In this document: positions 1-7,800 of the stretch, in pieces | Numbering within the stretch: the first letter of the stretch is position 1 | How the letters are laid out: each line of letters begins with the position of its first letter | Assembly: GCA_029071285.1 (NCBI GenBank) | Contig: JAIEAS010000275.1 | Location: forward strand, 1 to 8,322 | Direction: 5' to 3' | Origin: Clostridia bacterium | GTDB taxonomy: Bacteria > Bacillota > Clostridia > Christensenellales > Borkfalkiaceae | DNA length: 8,322 bases | The notes under the pieces: generated by a model | Database searches by the model: none | Told to the model about the DNA's origin: nothing | Seen by the model: only the letters and a program-made list of their open reading frames with translations | Position numbers and translations under genes: made by a program

Positions 1-2
1 AA

Positions 3-452
3 GTAAAGTATATCGATTTTGACGTTGCGGTTTTCAACAAAGAGGGCGTAACGGTCAAAATTTTGAACGTGAAAGAAATTATCGCAAAACAAGGCTTTAC
101 CGAGGCGTGCGAGCTGCCCGCCGAAACGTCCTTCGTAACCTTGTCGCTCAACGCGGTTGACGGCAAAAAAACGGGCAGCGGGCTGCGCGGCGAAATCAGT
201 CCCAAAAATCTTGCGTGGTATCTTTCATTAAGCGCGGCCGCAGATATCGTCGGCGTTGTATTTGCAAAAATCTGTATAACAAATCTTTTCGGCGGAATTT
301 ACGGCGAAAGTTTTCTTCTGTCGGGAATGGATTGGCTGTATACTTTTCTTGCCGCGCTGGGTATGGTTGCGGTAAATCTGATTACCGCCGCAATCTGCGT
401 TTTATACAAGAGCGGAAAATTAAAGGGGGAGGGGCGCGATGGAAAACTATGA
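3..452 (+). CDS. C-terminal part of a two-helix membrane protein (5' end outside window)
   Basis: The reading frame is open from the first base (first full codon at 3) to the TGA at 450-452, so the gene is cut by the window edge. A TTG at 63 could be read as a start, but the 20 codons before it are open and look like the same domain, so I do not use it. The visible 149 residues begin with a beta-strand-rich domain (about 1-58) followed by two hydrophobic helices (about 70-94 and 110-135) and a short charged tail (KSGKLKGEGRDGK), which suggests a cytoplasmic C-terminus. The N-terminal part resembles residues 51-110 of the next gene's product: both have an 'I-D-F/L-x-V/I-x-V/L' strand, an acidic or Gly turn, and a later Ala/Glu-rich strand. 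The last 14 nt overlap the next gene, so the two are probably translated together. I do not recognise the family; the function is unknown. Confidence 0.75.
   Translation, partial: VKYIDFDVAVFNKEGVTVKILNVKEIIAKQGFTEACELPAETSFVTLSLNAVDGKKTGSGLRGEISPKNLAWYLSLSAAADIVGVVFAKICITNLFGGIYGESFLLSGMDWLYTFLAALGMVAVNLITAAICVLYKSGKLKGEGRDGKL
425..434 (+). promoter_or_regulatory. Ribosome binding site for the LRR protein gene
   Basis: A purine run GGGGGAGGGG with a GGAG core at 428-431 lies 7 nt before the ATG at 439. It is inside the end of the upstream gene, so translation of the LRR protein is likely coupled to termination of that gene. Confidence 0.75.
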
Positions 453-3400
453 AGTAATTTCAAAGGGCGCGTATACCCGTCCCCAGACAGGAAACTTCGT
501 TGAAGTTTCAAGCTACATTTTCGTCCGTAGCGAGGGCAGAAAATATCTTTTATTGAAGCTTAAAAACTGCCGAAGCGTTGCGGTTGAAGGGATAGATTTA
601 AAAATCACTCTTTTGGACGCGGGCGGCAGAATGTTGAAAAATATAAGCCTTTCTTCAGACAGGGGCGGGGCGGCTGAGAGTTCTTTCGCGTTCAGTGAAA
701 AAATCGAGGTCGACGAGGCTTGCTGCGATTTTATCGCAAAAGCCGAGAGTGCGGTGTTCGGCGGTCTGGTTTACAGAAACGGCAAAAACGGCGTAGTTGA
801 AGAGGGCGCGGCGGAGAGCGGTCAGCCCGTTGATTTAGACGGAATTAAAACCGCGATGCGCGGCAAGACGAGGGTGGTTTCCCAAAGGCGTCTTGGCGTG
901 CCCGTTCTCGTAAGCATTCTCGCCTGCGTTCTTCTGGCGTGCGTTGCGCTTGCAACCTATTTTCAGCTCAAAGATTTTATCGGCGGCGCGACCGGCTTTA
1001 CCTACTCGGGCGTGAAGTACGAATTCGAGGACGGCGATAAGTCGGCGGGCTCGAACATTATAGTTACGGGCTACAGGGGTTCGAAGCCCAACGTTTTAAT
1101 TCCCGAAAAAATCGACGGACACACCGTAATCGCAATAAGCGGTGGCGCGTTCGAAAACAACTCAAAAATCAAGCGCCTTAAAATAGAGGGCGGGGTAAAA
1201 ATAGGCGGTAACGCTTTTGCGGGCTGCACCAAGCTTGCTTCCGTGAGCATGGACAAAACCACGGAAGTCGGCGAGCGCGCGTTTGCGGAGTGCGCCGCGC
1301 TTAAATCGCTTGAAATCACGGGCGAGGGCGAAATCTCGCTCGGCGCGGGCGCGTTCAGGGACTGCAAAAGTCTTAAAACCGTTAAAATTGAAAAGACGGT
1401 AATTTATCCCGAAGACGCCGCAATCTTCCGCGGCGACTTAGCCGTAACCGATTTGTATCTGCAGAATTACGACGGCGAAAACTGCGGCACGATAGCAGGG
1501 CTTTTCGGCACGAACGACGCTGCCACGAGCTCGCTTAAAAATCTTACTATCGGCTATCTCGGCAAAATCTGCGACGATTTCTGCCGCAGTTTTATGAACC
1601 TTGAAAGCGTGGAAATAGTTTATATCCACGGCGACGAATATTCAATAGGCAACAACGCGTTCCGCGGCACCGCGCTTACAACGCTGAGAATTCCCCAGGA
1701 AGGATTAATTTCAGTTGGCAATTTTGCGTTTGAACGTACGAATATCCCTTACTTCAACGCCGACGGAGTTGAAAGTATAGGCGACAGCGCGTTTGCGAAC
1801 TGTACGCAGATTACGGGCTTCACCGTGCCCGAAACTCTTAAAATGCTGGGTCAATCCGCGTTTGAAAACTGTACCTCGCTTGTAGGCGTTACCTTCGAGG
1901 GCGAAGAAAAAATTCTCGTATATATAGGCGATTACGCGTTTGCGAATTGCGAAAATCTGACCGAAATTCAGATTCCCGACAGCGTTGAATATTTCGGCTA
2001 CCGTGCGCTGGCGGGCTGCGTGAGCCTGACTTCCCTGACCGCGCCCTACTTCGGCTACAACGCGGACAGAAGCGATACCATTGCCTACAACTGCGGCAGT
2101 GAAAACAATCTTGAAAGGGTTACTCTGACGCGGGCTCAATCTTTGGCGGCTTACGCCTTTGCAAACTGCACCGCGCTTAAAGAAGTAAATCTGAACGAGG
2201 GTATAGGCGGTATCGGAAACCGCGCGTTCTTCGGCTGTACGGGACTGAAAAAAATTGTTATTCCCTCAACCGTAAGGGCGGCGGGCTACGATATATTCGA
2301 GAACTGCTACAGACTTTTTGAAATTTACAATCTCAGCAGAACGGAAATTCCCTGCGATTACTCGATTGCGATATTCGACTCGTTAGGGAGGGCGATTCCC
2401 AAAGCTTTAACCGAAGGTTATATCATTGCCCTGACCGACGGCAGTTTTGCACAGCCCGCGGGCTGGTATCTTATCGACTATCCCGAAGACAAAGTTCTGG
2501 ACCTTCCGTCGTTTGACTATCTCTCGGACTTCGAGGGCTACACGGTTATCGATTATCTTTTTTACAGAGAGGATATAACCTCGGTAACCATTCCCGAAAC
2601 GGTAAACTCGATAGGCGCGTTCGCGTTCTGCGAATGTGAAAATCTTGCCGAAGTTTCAATTTCGCGCTCGTCCCCCGTAAGCGAAATCAAAGCTATGACC
2701 TTTAAAGGCTGCAAGGCTTTGACTACCTTCCGCATTCCCGACGGCGTAACCAGAATCGGCAACAGCGCGTTCGGCGGCTGCACCTCGCTTGGATTTATCG
2801 GGTTTAACGAAAATCTGACTTCAACAGACGATTATGCGTTCAGCGGCTGCACCTCGCTTACCGATGCGGTTATACCCAACCGCCGTGCGCTCAGTCTGGG
2901 AATGCGCACTTTCAGCGGCTGCACCGCGCTTGCTTACGTGGATATCAGGGGCGGCGTAACTTCGATAGACAGGGGCGCGTTCGAGGACTGCACTTCGCTT
3001 AAAACCGTTTCCATTCCGTCCGCGGACGGCGGCATAGGCGAGTCGGCGTTCAACGGCTGCACAGCCCTTTCGGAAATAGTTATCCCGAGCGGCGTTACGG
3101 GCATCAACGCGGGCGCGTTTGCGTACTGCAAAAGCTTAAGAAAAATAACCCTTCCGCCCTCGCTGGGCGGGATAGGCGACAGCGCGTTTTTCGGCTGCGA
3201 CAGGCTCCGCGCGGTGGTAAATTACAGCAGTCTGCAAATTACCGACGATATGTACGACAACGGCGGCATAGGCTATTCGGCGGTGTTCGTCGTTTCCGAC
3301 GTGTGGGCGGCGGAGAAGCTTAATTTTACCGAAATTAACGGCGTAACTTTCCTGCAATTGGGCAGCGACTGGGTTGCGGTCTGGTGCGGCGAGGGCGTAA

Positions 3401-4812
3401 CCTCGCTGAATTTAGGCGAAATATCATACGGCGGAAACAGATATTCTTACAGAATAGCAAAGCGCGCTTTCAAGGAAAATACCGAAATCACCGCCGCTAA
3501 TCTGAACGTGGTTACTGAGATAGGTGAAGAGGCGTTCAGCGGCTGCACCGCTCTGAAAAATCTTTCGCTCGGCAAAAACCTGACCGAAATCGGCGAGGGC
3601 GCGTTTGCCCGCTGCTACGACCTTGCCTCGGTAAATCTGCAGGATACGCAGCTTTCATACCTCGGCGAGGGCGCGTTCTATAACTGCGTTGCATTGAAAT
3701 ACCTGTCACTGCCGCGCACGCTTACGGCAATTCCCGCGCAGGCGTTTTACTACTGTTCGGCTGTTGCGGACGCGGTTATTCCGTCATCGGTAATTACGAT
3801 AGGCGACCAGGCGTTTTACGGCTGCGACTCGCTCCTGCAGGTGCACAACCTCAGCAGACTGAATATAACCGCGGGTAGTCCCGCCAACGGCTACTGCGGT
3901 TTCTACGCGCTGTGCGTTTTCGATAACGAAAAGGATAAAATAAACTTTGCCGAAGCCGACGGATTTAAATTCGCCGAGTACGGGGGAAGCTGGAATCTGT
4001 ACGGCTCGGAAAACACCGAGCTCTACAAAATACTGCCCGAAAGCTTTACCTTTGAAAAGACCAAAGTTTCATCTTACAAAATACGCAAAAACGCGCTGAC
4101 AGATTACGGCTATTACGTAATTCCGACTTCGGTTACAGAAATTGAAAACGGCGCAATCGGCGCGTCCCGCGCAATTTACTACTGCGGAACGCAGGCGCAG
4201 TGGATGGCAATACGCCCCTCGAATTTGTCGCTGTATACGGACGTTTACTTCTATGCGGACTGTATTCACGAAGATTCGGGTTCAATCTGGACCTACGGCA
4301 AGGACGGAAAACCCACGACGATGCAGACCGAGTTAGTCTGGACTACGACGAAAAATCCGACCTGCACGCAGGACGGCGAAAGGTCGGGCAAGTGTCCTAC
4401 TTGCGGAATAACCAGAACCGAAAAGGATGGAAAGCTGTATCACGGGTACAATACAAACGGCAAGTGCCCGACCTGCAAAACTCAGGGCGAGTTCGTGAAG
4501 AGCGTTGGCGAATCCGACGGCTATTCCGTATCTGCGAGCGGCTTCAGAGCGCAGAACGGAGCTTTCATTTCCACCAACTCATACGCGAGCCTTACGGTTA
4601 CCGCCGACAGAAAAATGCAGGTGCGCCTTAAGTGCTACACTTCAAACTATTACAGCTATATCACCGTAAGCTCGGGCGGCGAAGTGATTGACGAAGCCGG
4701 ACGCGGCGGCAAAGAAATCGCCGTAGAGCTTGAAGCGGGGCAAAGCCTTACTTTGAATTATCAGAGTTCGGGCACTGCCACGATTGATTACATTTTAATT
4801 TTCGAACTATAA
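439..4812 (+). CDS. BspA-like leucine-rich-repeat surface protein with cytoplasmic N-terminal domain and signal anchor
   Basis: A 1457-residue protein. Residues 1-150 form a beta-rich domain with no signal peptide, ending in basic residues (RGKTRVVSQRR). One hydrophobic helix follows at about 153-175; the basic flank before it predicts N-terminus inside, C-terminus outside. From about 230 to 1135 there are some 30 LRR_5 (BspA/TpLRR) units, each with a core such as 'IGxxAFxGCTSLxxVxIP', mostly 23 residues apart. They fall in three blocks (about 230-635, 713-935, 1009-1135), each followed by a similar non-LRR module. The C-terminal end carries a 'YYCGTQAQW' LRR cap motif, a Cys-rich CPTC...CPTC segment (1309-1346) and a terminal beta-sandwich-like domain (about 1352-1457). 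There is no LPxTG sorting signal, so anchoring is by the N-terminal helix. Proteins of this family are typically surface-exposed and bind proteins or glycans; the ligand here is unknown. The start at 439 is supported by its ribosome binding site. Confidence 0.9.
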   Translation: MENYEVISKGAYTRPQTGNFVEVSSYIFVRSEGRKYLLLKLKNCRSVAVEGIDLKITLLDAGGRMLKNISLSSDRGGAAESSFAFSEKIEVDEACCDFIAKAESAVFGGLVYRNGKNGVVEEGAAESGQPVDLDGIKTAMRGKTRVVSQRRLGVPVLVSILACVLLACVALATYFQLKDFIGGATGFTYSGVKYEFEDGDKSAGSNIIVTGYRGSKPNVLIPEKIDGHTVIAISGGAFENNSKIKRLKIEGGVKIGGNAFAGCTKLASVSMDKTTEVGERAFAECAALKSLEITGEGEISLGAGAFRDCKSLKTVKIEKTVIYPEDAAIFRGDLAVTDLYLQNYDGENCGTIAGLFGTNDAATSSLKNLTIGYLGKICDDFCRSFMNLESVEIVYIHGDEYSIGNNAFRGTALTTLRIPQEGLISVGNFAFERTNIPYFNADGVESIGDSAFANCTQITGFTVPETLKMLGQSAFENCTSLVGVTFEGEEKILVYIGDYAFANCENLTEIQIPDSVEYFGYRALAGCVSLTSLTAPYFGYNADRSDTIAYNCGSENNLERVTLTRAQSLAAYAFANCTALKEVNLNEGIGGIGNRAFFGCTGLKKIVIPSTVRAAGYDIFENCYRLFEIYNLSRTEIPCDYSIAIFDSLGRAIPKALTEGYIIALTDGSFAQPAGWYLIDYPEDKVLDLPSFDYLSDFEGYTVIDYLFYREDITSVTIPETVNSIGAFAFCECENLAEVSISRSSPVSEIKAMTFKGCKALTTFRIPDGVTRIGNSAFGGCTSLGFIGFNENLTSTDDYAFSGCTSLTDAVIPNRRALSLGMRTFSGCTALAYVDIRGGVTSIDRGAFEDCTSLKTVSIPSADGGIGESAFNGCTALSEIVIPSGVTGINAGAFAYCKSLRKITLPPSLGGIGDSAFFGCDRLRAVVNYSSLQITDDMYDNGGIGYSAVFVVSDVWAAEKLNFTEINGVTFLQLGSDWVAVWCGEGVTSLNLGEISYGGNRYSYRIAKRAFKENTEITAANLNVVTEIGEEAFSGCTALKNLSLGKNLTEIGEGAFARCYDLASVNLQDTQLSYLGEGAFYNCVALKYLSLPRTLTAIPAQAFYYCSAVADAVIPSSVITIGDQAFYGCDSLLQVHNLSRLNITAGSPANGYCGFYALCVFDNEKDKINFAEADGFKFAEYGGSWNLYGSENTELYKILPESFTFEKTKVSSYKIRKNALTDYGYYVIPTSVTEIENGAIGASRAIYYCGTQAQWMAIRPSNLSLYTDVYFYADCIHEDSGSIWTYGKDGKPTTMQTELVWTTTKNPTCTQDGERSGKCPTCGITRTEKDGKLYHGYNTNGKCPTCKTQGEFVKSVGESDGYSVSASGFRAQNGAFISTNSYASLTVTADRKMQVRLKCYTSNYYSYITVSSGGEVIDEAGRGGKEIAVELEAGQSLTLNYQSSGTATIDYILIFEL
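895..963 (+). other. Signal-anchor transmembrane helix of the LRR protein
   Basis: Codons 153-175 encode a continuous hydrophobic stretch starting GVPVLVSILACVLL. It has four basic residues just before it (K143 and R145, then R150 and R151, with R140 nearby) and none in the first residues after it until K178. By the positive-inside rule, residues 1-150 are cytoplasmic and the LRR region is outside. Confidence 0.8.
1126..3843 (+). repeat. Coding tandem repeat: about 30 LRR_5 units with a ~69-bp period
   Basis: The units share a DNA core close to 'gcgttcagcggctgcacc' followed by 'tcgctt' or 'gcgctt', for example near 2770, 2837, 2908, 3535. In the best-preserved stretch the AF motifs sit at residues 753, 776, 799, 823, 846, 869, 892 and 915, a period of 23 codons (69 bp). 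Units diverge too much to be exact DNA repeats, but recombination or assembly collapse between similar units is possible. The repeats account for the long antisense open frames over this gene. Confidence 0.85.
2302..4083 (+). repeat. Three copies of a non-LRR module ('NLS-x-x-x-I ... W-x-L/V') separating the LRR blocks
   Basis: The three copies cover roughly residues 622-700 (2302-2538), 921-1000 (3199-3438) and 1131-1215 (3829-4083). Each begins with a 'YNLSRTEI', 'VNYSSLQI' or 'VHNLSRLNI' strand, has a Gly/Tyr-rich turn, then 'F/A-x-x-D/N-G-x-x-F', a Trp (W676, W978, W1185) and a strand leading back into LRR units. The order LRR block then module occurs three times, so the ectodomain seems to be built from three super-repeats of decreasing regularity. 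Similar insert modules recur in other clostridial BspA-like proteins as I recall them; their role is unknown. Confidence 0.65.
4363..4476 (+). other. Cys-rich CPTC/CPTC segment of the LRR protein
   Basis: Residues 1309-1346 contain C1309, C1319-x-x-C1322, H1335 and C1343-x-x-C1346. The preceding 'WTTTKNPTCTQDGE' matches a motif often seen near the end of BspA-like proteins (W-x-x-T-K-x-P-T-C-T-x-x-G). The two CxxC pairs could bind a metal as in a zinc ribbon, or form disulfides, since the segment is predicted to be extracellular. Confidence 0.55.
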
Positions 4813-4814
4813 CG

Positions 4815-4820
4815 ACGGAG
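4815..4820 (+). promoter_or_regulatory. Ribosome binding site for the GH3-like gene
   Basis: ACGGAG at 4815-4820 lies 6 nt before the ATG at 4827, separated by a run of six T. Only 14 nt separate this ATG from the stop of the LRR gene, which leaves no room for a promoter or for a missed signal peptide. Confidence 0.65.
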
Positions 4821-4826
4821 TTTTTT

Positions 4827-7800
4827 ATGATTAAAAACCGTGAGATAATAAATTCAATACCAACCGATAAAAAGCTTGAAATGCTTGCGGACGGAAATCT
4901 GCTCGGCTCGGGCGAGCTCGGCGGGGGCGTGCCCCGCGTCGTTCCCGAACAGGCAGAGGGGATAAACGCTGCGGACGGGCAAATTTACCCCGCGTATTCC
5001 TTCCTCGTATCCAGCTGGAATAACGAGCTTATTTCTTCCGTTTCGGGCGATTTAGCCGTGCGCGCAAAGGAGCGCGGCGTAAATCTTTTATTCACGCCCG
5101 AAGCAAAGACCAAAAGCAATCCCTATACTTCGGGTCTGACCGAGGACCCCTTTTATGCGGGCGCGGTCATTTACGGCGCGGTTAAATCGGTAAAGAACGC
5201 GGGGGTTACGCCCTGCGTTACGGGCTGCGCACTTTACGACAGCGACGTGAACTATCTTGACGTTTTCCCCGACGGGCGCGCTGTGCGCGACTATATCTTC
5301 GGCTTTGCCGAGCTTTTCGAAGGTTCCTACGGCGGCGTGTTTATGACCGCTTACACTAAGCTTTCGGGCAAGTACGAAAGGGTTAACTGCGATACCGTTT
5401 CCGCAATTTTGCGCGGTGCCGCGGGCGACAGCGGATTTATCCTCTGCTCGCAGACCGACAAGGACTTAGCGGTTGAAAGCGTTGCGGCGGGCAATACCTT
5501 TTCCTACGCAAGCGATGCCGCCGCGCTTAAAACCGCAACGGAAGCTTACGAAGAAATCAAAAACGCCTGCGACAGAGGCGAAGCTTCGCAGGGAGAGCTG
5601 GAAGCCGCCTGCCGTGCGGGCAGTGCGCTGAGCCCCGACCTCGCGGACGAAGCGGCGGACAAGGCAATCGACTTTGCACTGTACTGCAATATCGGCGCGG
5701 ACGAAAAACCCGAAACGAATTACGATTCCGAAGCCCTCGCTTTGCAGGCTGCGGAAGAGAGCATAGTTCTTCTTAAAAACGAGGGGGTTCTGCCCCTTGG
5801 CGGTGCGGAAAAAATCTGCGTGATAGGTCAGCCCGCGTTCGTTAAAAATCCCGCCTCGGGCGAAAGCTTTGCGGATATTATTGCAAAAACTTCCTTTAAC
5901 TTAACCGGCGCGGCGCAGGGATATAAGCTTGCGGACGAAAGGGACGACGCGCTTTTGCACGAAGCCGTGGTTCTTGCAAAAAACAGCGATACCGCGCTTC
6001 TGTTTCTGGATACCGCCGACGATAGCAGAATGAAACTCCCCGCAAACAGACTTGCGCTTATCGCCGCACTCAAAGACGCGGGCGTAAAAATTATAGCGGT
6101 TTTAACTACTGCCCAAAGCGTGGACGTCGGGTTCGACAGCGGCGTTTCCGCACTTCTTACCGCGCCTGTATACTGTAAGCGCGGCGGCGAGGCGCTCGTG
6201 AATATTCTCTTGGGCAAGAGCCCCAGCGGCAGACTTGCCAACACCCTCTACGCCGATACGGACAGTTACTTTGAAAAAATCAAGAGGGACAAGGACAGCG
6301 GAAAAATAAGGATAGGGTCGTTTTTGGGTTACAGATATTACACGACCGCTGGGCTTGACGTAAAATATCCCTTCGGGCACGGACTTAGTTATACCGAGTT
6401 TACCTATTCCGATTTATCCGTGCAGGGAGAGCAGGTTTTAGTTACCGTTACAAACACGGGCAAGGTGGACGGCAGCGAAGTCGTGCAGCTGTATATCGGC
6501 AAGCCCGATTCAAAAATTATACGCCCCGTAAAGGAGCTTAAAAGTTACATAAAAGTCCGCCTTCGCGCGGGAGAAGCGAAGACTCTGCGCTTCCGCGTAT
6601 CCCCCGAACGCCTTGCGGTTTACTGCCCCGAAACAGGCAGAAAGGTTACCGAGGGCGGAAGCTATACCGTGTTCGTCGGAAGGTCGGTAACGGATATCTG
6701 TCTTGCGGGAATAATGCAGGTTTCGGGCGAGGTTTTAAAGCCCGATAAAACTAGGCTTTCGGACTATATCCCCACGATTTCGAACGTGGTGGAAGGGGGA
6801 TATACCCTCGCGCCCGTGCAGCAGGTTTTGCCTAGCGGCAAAAAACAGAAGCTTGCGGGACTGATACTTATGCTTATATCCGTGCTCGGCGCGGTGATTT
6901 TCGCAACCCTCAATTTAGTACACGTTATGACTATGGACACGCCGGGGGCTGCGCCCGTAATCGTTGTGATAGTTATGATTTTCGTAACCGCGGCGGCGTT
7001 GCTTGCGTCAAGCTTCATCCAGATGAAAAACGCCAAAGCCCACCCCGTTGCAGTCAGCACGCAAAGACCGGTGGCGGTCAAGGCGGAAGGCGCGGACTCG
7101 CTCGAAAGTCTGTTCGAGCAGGAGTTTTCAAATGAAGAAGATGAGCAGGAAGAAGTTAAAGAGGTTGAGGGCGACGAGCGCGAAATTTTGAAATACCTCG
7201 ACGACGGGCTTACCTTTGCGGCGGCTGCGGAAAATCTGACGGCGTATTTAACCGAGCGCGGTTTGTCCGTAAATATCAAGACGGCGCGCAAAATTCTGTC
7301 CGCGTTTGCCTCGACAAGGCTGATACTTTTAAAGAGCGGAAACAACACTCTTACGGCTGAATTCCTTCGCAATCTGTGCGGATTTTTCGGCGCGCAAGCC
7401 TCGGTTGAGATTTATGAAAAATGCGAAAATATAAGCGGGTTCTTAAACCTCGGCGGCGTTAAAGATACCATGGAATTTGCGGCGGACAATAAGCACTGCG
7501 TTCAGCCCGTCTGCGTTGAAAACGTGGAAATCGCGGATATTGCTCAATTCTTTACGCCATTTGCAAAGTTTATGAAAAACCCCGAGGCGGGCGCAAGCCT
7601 TTACCTCGAAGGCGGCAGAGAATTAAAGCTTCCGCAGAATCTGTGGTTTGTGTTTGCCCTTTCGGAAAATTCATATCTCAAAGACGCCGACCCGCTGATT
7701 GCGGAAAACGCCTGCGTTCTCGATTTGGATATATCCCCCGCCAAGTCTAAGGACAGCAAGACGCAGTTTAATACGCTTAGTTACTATCAGCTGAAAAGCA

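Noticed and set aside
63..452. TTG at 63 as the true start of the first gene
   Set aside because: The same frame is open back to the window edge, and the 20 preceding codons continue the domain similarity with the LRR protein, so the gene is cut by the edge instead.
1711..2139. A 142-codon minus-strand open frame (and several shorter ones) across the LRR region
   Set aside because: The antisense frames follow the repeated LRR codons and give no recognisable protein. The plus-strand frame has clear repeats throughout.
1126..3843. CRISPR array or non-coding tandem repeat
   Set aside because: The ~69-bp periodicity is imperfect, in frame throughout, and encodes LRR_5 units; there are no identical repeats with unique spacers.
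4200..4631. A 143-codon plus-strand frame in another phase inside the LRR gene
   Set aside because: Its translation is Arg-rich and low in structure, and it overlaps a region with clear BspA-like C-terminal motifs in the main frame.
4821..4826. T6 run after the LRR gene as a terminator
   Set aside because: No GC-rich hairpin precedes it in the 14-nt gap, and it lies between a ribosome binding site and the next ATG.
6764..7372. A 202-codon open frame on the minus strand
   Set aside because: It lies fully antisense to the GH3-like gene, across its membrane hairpin and linker, is rich in Ser/Ala/Thr, and has no domain. It is explained by codon bias of the real gene.
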